Assembly: GCA_026389695.1 (NCBI GenBank) | Contig: JAPLHI010000090.1 | Location: 1-7,755 of the forward strand | Direction of reading: 5' to 3' | DNA length: 7,755 nt | Origin: Chloroflexota bacterium | GTDB taxonomy: Bacteria; Chloroflexota; Dehalococcoidia; GIF9; UBA5629 | Part shown: positions 1 to 5,277 of the stretch, piece by piece | Layout: the number at the start of each line of letters is the position of its first letter | Position numbering within the stretch: the stretch's first letter is position 1 | Position numbers and translations under genes: made by a program | Notes under the pieces: generated by a model | The model's database searches: none | What the model saw: only the letters and a program-made list of their open reading frames with translations | Told to the model about the DNA's origin: nothing

Positions 1-363
1 GAAAAGGCAAACATAGTTCTGGACGCGCTGGATACCCTTCAAACACGCCAGGTCGTAGCTAAGGCATGCATGAAGTTGGGAATTCCCTTTGTTCACGGTG
101 CTATCGCCGGATTGAGCGGGCAGATTACGTCGATCCTTCCCGGTGACAAAGGACTTTTCAACGTCTATGGCCCCACTGGCGTTGAAAACAACTATGGTCT
201 GGAATCTATCACAGGAAGTCCTGCGGCAACTCCTGCGGTAATCGCTGCGTGGCAAGTGCAGGAGGCTATTAAAATCCTTACAGGCATTGGAGAACCTATC
301 CATAAAAGGCTGCTTATGCTGGATTTCATCTCGGGTTCCATCGAAGAACTTTCTTTTCAATAA
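1..363 (+). CDS. HesA/MoeB/ThiF-family adenylyltransferase (E1-like), C-terminal part
   Basis: The reading frame is open from base 1 to the TAA at 361-363, giving 120 residues; the N-terminal ATP-binding half lies outside the window. Family members adenylate the C-terminal glycine of a small ubiquitin-like sulfur carrier (MoaD or ThiS) for molybdopterin, thiamin or related sulfur transfer in the cytosol. The visible part aligns by eye with the C-terminal half of MoeB: IVLDALDTLQTRQ near residues 5-17 (D11 matches the Mg-binding Asp region), GIPFVHGAIAGLSGQIT, and AAWQVQEAIKILTG near the end. Unlike MoeB, no CxxC zinc pair follows GQIT (the segment reads PGDKGLFNVYG) and none is present at the C-terminus; the only cysteine is in KACMKLG. 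ATG at 70 is internal, not the start. Which carrier protein it serves cannot be told, so no symbol is given. Family assignment is firm, the pathway is not. Confidence 0.87.
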   Translation, partial: EKANIVLDALDTLQTRQVVAKACMKLGIPFVHGAIAGLSGQITSILPGDKGLFNVYGPTGVENNYGLESITGSPAATPAVIAAWQVQEAIKILTGIGEPIHKRLLMLDFISGSIEELSFQ

Positions 364-426
364 AGGGCAAGAATATCTGAAGCAAATAACAGATTTGTTG
401 GTGTTAAGTTCGGAAAACAGTAGTAA

Positions 427-453
427 GCCCTTTTTGTACGTGATACAATGGGC
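427..453 (+). repeat. Imperfect inverted repeat upstream of glpK
   Basis: GCCC (427-430) pairs with GGGC (450-453), and TTGTA (434-438) pairs with TACAA (444-448) around the five-base loop CGTGA, with a small asymmetric internal loop (three T against one T). The right arm is shared with the dyad at 444-463, so the two foldings exclude each other. It may be a second operator half-site arrangement or chance; there is no T-tract after it, so it is not a terminator. Confidence 0.3.
441..449 (+). promoter_or_regulatory. Candidate extended -10 promoter of the glpK operon
   Basis: TGATACAAT fits the extended -10 form TGnTATAAT with one mismatch in the hexamer. No good -35 hexamer lies 16-19 bases upstream, which is typical of extended -10 promoters. 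Transcription would start near 456, leaving a short leader of about 25 bases with the AGAAGG ribosome binding site at 467-472, eight bases before the glpK ATG. This is a motif call only, without experimental support. Confidence 0.45.
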
Positions 454-463
454 ACACATTGTA
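444..463. promoter_or_regulatory. Perfect dyad, candidate operator for glpK
   Basis: TACAATG (444-450) and CATTGTA (457-463) form a perfect seven-base inverted repeat around the six-base spacer GGCACA. The left arm contains the candidate -10 hexamer and the dyad centre falls near the predicted transcription start, a position where a bound repressor would block initiation. It ends only three bases before the AGAAGG ribosome binding site, so an RNA hairpin here could also affect translation. A GlpR-like or other glycerol-responsive regulator is an inference; no regulator gene is present in the window. Confidence 0.5.
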
Positions 464-480
464 GATAGAAGGTAAAAAAT

Positions 481-1983
481 ATGGCAGATGCAAGATATAT
501 TCTCTCTATCGATCAGGGTACTACAGGCAGCGCAGCTATCATCTTTGATTCCGAAGGAAATCTTGTTGCCGATGCAGATACGGAAACCAGACAAATTTAC
601 CCCAAACCGGGTTGGGTTGAGCATGATCCCATGGAAATCTGGCAGACTTCTCTTCAAGTAGCCCGGCAAGCTATACAAAAAGCTAAAATCGAACCCTCCC
701 AGGTCGCAGGTCTTGGTATCACCAACCAGCGAGAGACAACTATTATCTGGGACAGGAAGACCGGCAAACCTGTAAGCAACGCCATAGTCTGGCAATGCCG
801 CCGTACAGCTGAACTTGTGGAAGACCTTAAAAAGAGGGGATTGGCTGCTTCCATCCGCGAAAAAACAGGTTTGATCCCGGATGCCTATTTTTCCGCCACT
901 AAGATCAGGTGGATACTCGATCATATCTCCGACGGGCAACGTCGCGCTGAAGAGGGTGACCTGCTTTTTGGTACAGTCGACACCTGGCTTGCCTGGAACC
1001 TCAGTGGGGGTAAGGCTCACGTCACCGATTACAGTAATGCCTCACGCACCATGCTTTTCAACATTCATACACTCCAATGGGATCAAGACATTTTGGCCGC
1101 GCTGAATATTCCGGCTTCTATACTTCCCAGGGTCATTCCATCGAGCTACATTTATGGCGAGACAACGCCTGATTTATTTAATGGAGCTATAATTCCGCTG
1201 AGTTCAATTGCCGGTGATCAGCAAGCTGCGCTCTTCGGCCAGGTATGTTGTGAACCCGGAATGGCAAAAACGACTTATGGAACCGGTTCTTTTATTCTCC
1301 TCAATAGTGGCGATAAGCCGATTATTTCCAAGAAGGGCTTGCTTACCAGCCTGGCATGGGGATTGGATGGCAAAGTCACTTACGCTCTGGAAGGAAGCGT
1401 TTTCATCACCGGCGCTGCCGTACAGTGGCTTCGCGACGGTCTCAATATTATTAAAAGCGCATCGGAAATTGAATCGCTTGCCCGTTCAGTTCCTGATAAC
1501 GGGGATATTTACTTCGTGCCGGCGTTCGTTGGACTCGGCGCCCCGTACTGGGACATGTACGCTCGCGGTACTATTATCGGATTAACTCGAGGTACTACCA
1601 AAGGGCACCTTGCCAGGGCTACGCTTGAGGCCATCGCATATCAGGTCAGGGATGTTGTGGAAGCTATGGAATCAGATGCAAATATCAAGATCCCGATTCT
1701 TCGCGTTGACGGAGGGGGAACAGCCAATTCACTGCTCATGCAGTTTCAGGCCGACATCCTGGGCATCCGTATCCAGCCAGCAGCTATCGCAGAGACTACT
1801 GCCCTTGGCACAGCTTACTTATCAGGTCTGGCCGTAGGCTTATGGAAAAATATAGCTGAGATAGCTAAGAAATGGCATGCTGCAACCACATACGAACCTC
1901 AGATGTCTCGGGATCAGCGTGAAAAGCTATATTCATCCTGGAAGCGTGCCGTGAGCCGATCACAGGGCTGGATATCAAGTTAG
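481..1983 (+). CDS. glpK: Glycerol kinase
   Basis: Transfers phosphate from ATP to glycerol to give sn-glycerol-3-phosphate in the cytosol, the entry step of glycerol catabolism. At 500 residues it has normal family length and the FGGY kinase fold: SIDQGTTGSAA near residue 9 (phosphate-binding loop), GWVEHDP, GITNQRETT and VWQCRRT (substrate region), GTVDTWLAW, the catalytic aspartate D246 in IAGDQQAALFGQ, TTYGTGSF, and in the C-terminal lobe FVGLGAPYWD, the FGGY signature around ATLEAIAYQVRDV, and VDGGGTANS. The start is supported by AGAAGG eight bases upstream. The residue matching the HPr-phosphorylated histidine of Gram-positive enzymes (H232 in Enterococcus) is L232, and the GKGGTRIP-type loop that binds fructose-1,6-bisphosphate in E. 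coli is absent, so neither known control is expected. It is the first gene of a three-gene run; the next start is 13 bases after its stop. No glpF facilitator gene is adjacent. Confidence 0.97.
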   Translation: MADARYILSIDQGTTGSAAIIFDSEGNLVADADTETRQIYPKPGWVEHDPMEIWQTSLQVARQAIQKAKIEPSQVAGLGITNQRETTIIWDRKTGKPVSNAIVWQCRRTAELVEDLKKRGLAASIREKTGLIPDAYFSATKIRWILDHISDGQRRAEEGDLLFGTVDTWLAWNLSGGKAHVTDYSNASRTMLFNIHTLQWDQDILAALNIPASILPRVIPSSYIYGETTPDLFNGAIIPLSSIAGDQQAALFGQVCCEPGMAKTTYGTGSFILLNSGDKPIISKKGLLTSLAWGLDGKVTYALEGSVFITGAAVQWLRDGLNIIKSASEIESLARSVPDNGDIYFVPAFVGLGAPYWDMYARGTIIGLTRGTTKGHLARATLEAIAYQVRDVVEAMESDANIKIPILRVDGGGTANSLLMQFQADILGIRIQPAAIAETTALGTAYLSGLAVGLWKNIAEIAKKWHAATTYEPQMSRDQREKLYSSWKRAVSRSQGWISS

Positions 1984-1996
1984 GAAGTTATCGGTC

Positions 1997-3598
1997 ATGA
2001 AACGTGATTTTAAAGCAATTGCAGGTAAAACCTTTGATGTTATCATAATCGGTGGTGGTATTGTTGGGGCGGGAGTAGCCCGTGATACTACGCTACGCGG
2101 TCTGGATACGCTGTTGCTTGAAAAAGAGGATTTTGCCTATGGTACAACCTCACGCTCAACCAGGTTGATCCACGGCGGCCTGCGCTATCTACGCCAGCTT
2201 GAATTCAAGCTGGTCAGGCAGGACCTCAGTGAAAGAGAAGTGTTGCTCCGTATCGCTCCCAACCTGGTACGTCCGCTTGCATTCCTGATACCTGTGCCCA
2301 ATATCTATCTCAATGTAGCCATGTTTTTTGGTACGATGCTATATGACATTATATCCTTTGATAAAACACTACCCTCACACAGATTTTTATCCAAAGGTAA
2401 GACACTGACAGAGGAACCCGGACTGGAAGTAAAAGGCCTGCAGGGTTCATATGAGTATTACGATTGCCAGGTTGCATTTCCCGAGCGGCTGAATTTTGAA
2501 ACGGCACTTTCCGCTTCCGAGAACGGAGCATCAGTTATTAATCATGCACGTGTAATTGGGCTCTTAAGAGATGGGAACCGTATCTGCGGCGTGGAAGTGA
2601 AAGACGAGATAACGAGTGAGATACTCCAGGTAAAGGGTAAATTAGTAGTGAATGCTGCCGGCCACTGGGTAGACCTTATCAAGAACATGGTTTTTGACCA
2701 TAAACCACCTTATTTACGGAGGACCAAAGGTGTACACCTTGTGATTCCGCAGGTTTCCCGTAACGCTCTCGTCCTATTCTCACCACGGGACAGCCGCCTT
2801 TTCTTTGTCATCCCATGGGAAGGATATTCCCTGGTCGGTACCACGGATACTGACTATAAAGAAAACCTTGATGCGGTTTATGCTACAAACGAGGACGTCA
2901 ATTATCTGCTCGATGGGCTGCATATAGCATATCCTAAAGTAACCATAGATGATGTCTACTATACGACAGCGGGTTTGCGCTCTCTCGCGCTCAAACCCGG
3001 TAAAAGCGCTTCGGATACATCGCGAAGCCATGAATTAATAGACCACAGTAAACTGGATGGGTTAGACGGTTTTGTAACTGTTCTGGGTGGTAAAATTACT
3101 GCCTACCGCGAAGTTGCCAAAGATGCTACCGATATGGTGTGCCGCAAACTGGGGAACAAGGCCCGTTGCATAACCGGTGAGAAACCGCTTCCCGGGGCAC
3201 CGGCTATCGGCCAGGATGAAATCAGTCAATTTTCCACTGATAGCGCATTGCCAATAAATACCGTTCAGCACCTGGTGTCGATTTATGGCTCCCGTTACAG
3301 GGAGGTCATCAACCTATTAAAAGGAAATACAAATGGCAAGCAACCGATTAGCTCCGGCGGCCCCGATATAATTGCACAGATATGGTACGCAGTTCAGAAT
3401 GAAAGCGTCTTTACCATAAATGATTTTATGCTGCGGCGGGGCATGCTGGGCTTCAGATCCGACCTTGGCCTGGATGCGGTGGATAATGTCGGGCAGGAGA
3501 TGAAACGACTGTTGGGGTGGACTACGGAGGAACTGCAAAAACAAATCCAATCATATAAAGAGACTGCGGCCCTTACCCGCCGCTTTAAAACAGCTTGA
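1997..3598 (+). CDS. glpD: FAD-dependent glycerol-3-phosphate dehydrogenase (GlpD/GlpA type)
   Basis: Oxidises sn-glycerol-3-phosphate to dihydroxyacetone phosphate at the cytoplasmic face of the membrane and passes electrons via FAD to the quinone pool. The 533 residues show an N-terminal Rossmann dinucleotide fold (DVIIIGGGIVGAG, residues 14-26, with E42 in LLEKEDF for the FAD ribose), the family signature GTTSRSTRLIHGGLRYL (49-65), a central substrate domain with FFVIPWEGYSLVGTTDTDY (269-287) and TTAGLRSLA (R328 is a likely phosphate ligand), LGGKITAYRE near 363-372, and a helical C-terminal DAO_C domain from about 395. There is no C-terminal cysteine-rich BFD-like domain as in GlpA, and no glpB or glpC follows, so it resembles stand-alone GlpD. 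The ribosome binding site TAGGAAG overlaps the glpK stop codon, implying co-translation with glpK. An oxidase (GlpO) role cannot be formally excluded but is less likely. Confidence 0.94.
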   Translation: MKRDFKAIAGKTFDVIIIGGGIVGAGVARDTTLRGLDTLLLEKEDFAYGTTSRSTRLIHGGLRYLRQLEFKLVRQDLSEREVLLRIAPNLVRPLAFLIPVPNIYLNVAMFFGTMLYDIISFDKTLPSHRFLSKGKTLTEEPGLEVKGLQGSYEYYDCQVAFPERLNFETALSASENGASVINHARVIGLLRDGNRICGVEVKDEITSEILQVKGKLVVNAAGHWVDLIKNMVFDHKPPYLRRTKGVHLVIPQVSRNALVLFSPRDSRLFFVIPWEGYSLVGTTDTDYKENLDAVYATNEDVNYLLDGLHIAYPKVTIDDVYYTTAGLRSLALKPGKSASDTSRSHELIDHSKLDGLDGFVTVLGGKITAYREVAKDATDMVCRKLGNKARCITGEKPLPGAPAIGQDEISQFSTDSALPINTVQHLVSIYGSRYREVINLLKGNTNGKQPISSGGPDIIAQIWYAVQNESVFTINDFMLRRGMLGFRSDLGLDAVDNVGQEMKRLLGWTTEELQKQIQSYKETAALTRRFKTA

Positions 3599-3651
3599 AA
3601 TTCCCCGGATTTGCCAAGGTTAAAATATTGATGTTTCGTGGATGACAGGAC

Positions 3652-5187
3652 ATGAGCATTAATATAGGACAATTTCTCGACACTAATGTCTGGCAATACG
3701 GCGAATATAAACATCTCATCTACCTGGGTCATGAAAGGGAATGCTCTCTAACTAACAAACAGATACTTGAACGTGCCCGGGCGCTTGCTACCGGTCTTAA
3801 AACTCGTGGCATTAAAAAAGGCGATATAGTGGCCTCCGTTCTCAGCAATATCCCCGAGATTCACGAAATAGCTAACGCAATAACGAGGATTGGCGCTGTC
3901 TACATGCCCATAATATTCATGCTTACTCCCCCTGAGATACGCTATATTCTCGAAGATTCCAAATGCAAAATAGTTTTCACTGAAGACAAGCTGCTGGATA
4001 AAGTTCGGGAAGCTGCCAGCGGGCTGAATACTATCGAAAAAATCATATGTATTGGCAAGACAGCTTCGACAGACGTCGTTCCTTACGATGATCTCCAAAA
4101 AGTCAGTGATGAAAGGGGAAATATTCTGGAAGTCAGCAAAGACGACCTCGCTCTGATCATGTATGCGCCAGGCACGACAGGTCATCCCAGGGGCGTCATG
4201 CTTACACATTTCAATATGTATTCTCAAATAAGATCCGGCGTCTCTGTTTGGGGGACAGATAAAGGCGAAGCTTTAGTTACCACCATCCCTATGAATCACA
4301 TCTATGGACTTCTCGCCTGTTTCGAAGGATATGTGGCAGGTATCGTAAATATCCTCATGCCGCCGTTCGACCCCCGTAAAGTCCTTGATGTTGTAAGAAA
4401 ATTCAGGGTAAAAGTGCTTCCCGTTGTCCCTACAATGCTAAATTTCATGCTAATGGTGTGGGACCCCGGAAAAGATGACTTGTCCTCCCTTGATTTCCTC
4501 ATGTCTTCCGGATCATATTTATCGCTTGAGACGTTGCATAAAGTTCAAAACACTTTTGTAATCGAGATCACACAAAGTTACGGATGTACTGAGGTGGGAG
4601 GTACCATATCTCTGCAACGAAAAGACTGGCCGCGCAAACCGGGAAGCACGGGGTTCCCGATTCCCGGCTTTGCTGTTAAAATTATTAATGATGAAGGGCA
4701 AGAAGTTACCCGGGGCCAGGAGGGGGAGATCATCTGCAAAGGACCAATGGTAATGAAAGGATACATGAATAAACCCAGAGAAACTGCGGAAGTACTTAAA
4801 AACGGGTGGTTTTATACCGGCGATATAGGCAGGTTTGATGAAGACGGCGAACTGTATGTAACAGGACGCAAAAAAGATATTATTATCAAGGGCGGCGAGA
4901 ATATAGATCCCGCCATTGCCGAAGGTTGGCTGTCCAAGCATCCTGCTATTCTGGAAAATTCTGTTTTTGCTATAGATGATGAAAAGTACGGGGAAGAAAT
5001 TGCCGCGTCTATTGTATTGAAACCGGGGTGTAACCTTACGGAGGAGGAGATACTTCATTACCTGGGTCAGCATATGCACCATTTTGTCTTACCCAAAAAA
5101 ATATTTTTTATGGAATCACTGCCCAGGACCAGTATCGGAAGAGTTTTGAAGAAAGAAATCCGGCGCATCGTAAATGAGTTCAGTTGA
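3652..5187 (+). CDS. AMP-binding acyl-CoA ligase-like protein with altered catalytic motifs
   Basis: A class I adenylate-forming enzyme of 511 residues, of the fatty-acid/aryl acid:CoA ligase group. Family members activate a carboxylic acid to acyl-AMP and then to acyl-CoA. Motifs in order: A3 P-loop YAPGTTGHPRG (171-181), A5 SYGCTEVGG (309-317, E314 the Mg-binding Glu), A7 YTGDIG (388-393), A8 hinge GRKKDIIIKGGEN (405-417), A10 PRTSIGRVLKKEIR near the C-terminus. Two departures stand out: the A3 consensus TSGTTGxPKG is APGTTGHPRG here, and the invariant A10 lysine is R497. Adenylation may therefore be weakened or lost. The upstream in-frame TGA at 3643-3645 fixes ATG 3652 as the first possible ATG; the ribosome binding site is weak (GGAT about eight bases upstream). 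It lies 53 bases after glpD with no terminator between, so it is probably in the glp transcript. The acid substrate cannot be named. Confidence 0.9.
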   Translation: MSINIGQFLDTNVWQYGEYKHLIYLGHERECSLTNKQILERARALATGLKTRGIKKGDIVASVLSNIPEIHEIANAITRIGAVYMPIIFMLTPPEIRYILEDSKCKIVFTEDKLLDKVREAASGLNTIEKIICIGKTASTDVVPYDDLQKVSDERGNILEVSKDDLALIMYAPGTTGHPRGVMLTHFNMYSQIRSGVSVWGTDKGEALVTTIPMNHIYGLLACFEGYVAGIVNILMPPFDPRKVLDVVRKFRVKVLPVVPTMLNFMLMVWDPGKDDLSSLDFLMSSGSYLSLETLHKVQNTFVIEITQSYGCTEVGGTISLQRKDWPRKPGSTGFPIPGFAVKIINDEGQEVTRGQEGEIICKGPMVMKGYMNKPRETAEVLKNGWFYTGDIGRFDEDGELYVTGRKKDIIIKGGENIDPAIAEGWLSKHPAILENSVFAIDDEKYGEEIAASIVLKPGCNLTEEEILHYLGQHMHHFVLPKKIFFMESLPRTSIGRVLKKEIRRIVNEFS

Positions 5188-5262
5188 ATTTGAAACGCGA
5201 AGTGCACATCCGCCTTACGTCTACCACCTGTTAATTATTTTGCATTTTAGATATTATTTATA

Positions 5263-5271
5263 TAAGGAGGT
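5263..5271 (+). promoter_or_regulatory. Very strong ribosome binding site of the repeat protein
   Basis: TAAGGAGGT is complementary to the 16S anti-Shine-Dalgarno over nine bases and sits six bases before ATG 5278. It is much stronger than the sites of the three genes upstream, suggesting high expression of the surface protein. The 90-bp gap before it (5188-5277) is AT-rich in its second half and has no hairpin terminator that I can see; TATTAT at 5252-5257 could be a -10 element, but no convincing -35 accompanies it, so a separate promoter is only possible. Confidence 0.75.
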
Positions 5272-5277
5272 ACAAAT

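Noticed and set aside
362..433. Inverted repeat AAAGGGC (362-368) and GCCCTTT (427-433) followed by T residues, a possible terminator after the ThiF-like gene
   Set aside because: The arms are separated by 58 bases with only weak internal pairing, so this is not a canonical intrinsic terminator and may be chance.
287..475. 62-codon plus-strand open frame overlapping the end of the ThiF-like gene
   Set aside because: It overlaps the conserved C-terminus of the ThiF-like protein in another frame, has no ribosome binding site and no recognisable motif, and would cover the glpK control region.
3642..3662. ATG at 3642 giving a short overlapping leader peptide (six codons and stop) before the ligase-like gene
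   Set aside because: It has no convincing ribosome binding site and no amino-acid bias suggesting attenuation; probably chance.
3748..4227. 159-codon minus-strand open frame inside the acyl-CoA ligase-like gene
   Set aside because: It is antisense to a well-conserved plus-strand protein and shows no family resemblance or ribosome binding site.
4519..5082. 187-codon minus-strand open frame inside the acyl-CoA ligase-like gene
   Set aside because: It is antisense to the conserved A5-A8 region, whose motifs explain the sequence; the translation looks like random antisense.
5188..5277. Riboswitch or structured leader in the 90-bp gap before the repeat protein
   Set aside because: No stable hairpins or recognisable aptamer elements are seen; the second half is simple AT-rich sequence leading into the ribosome binding site.
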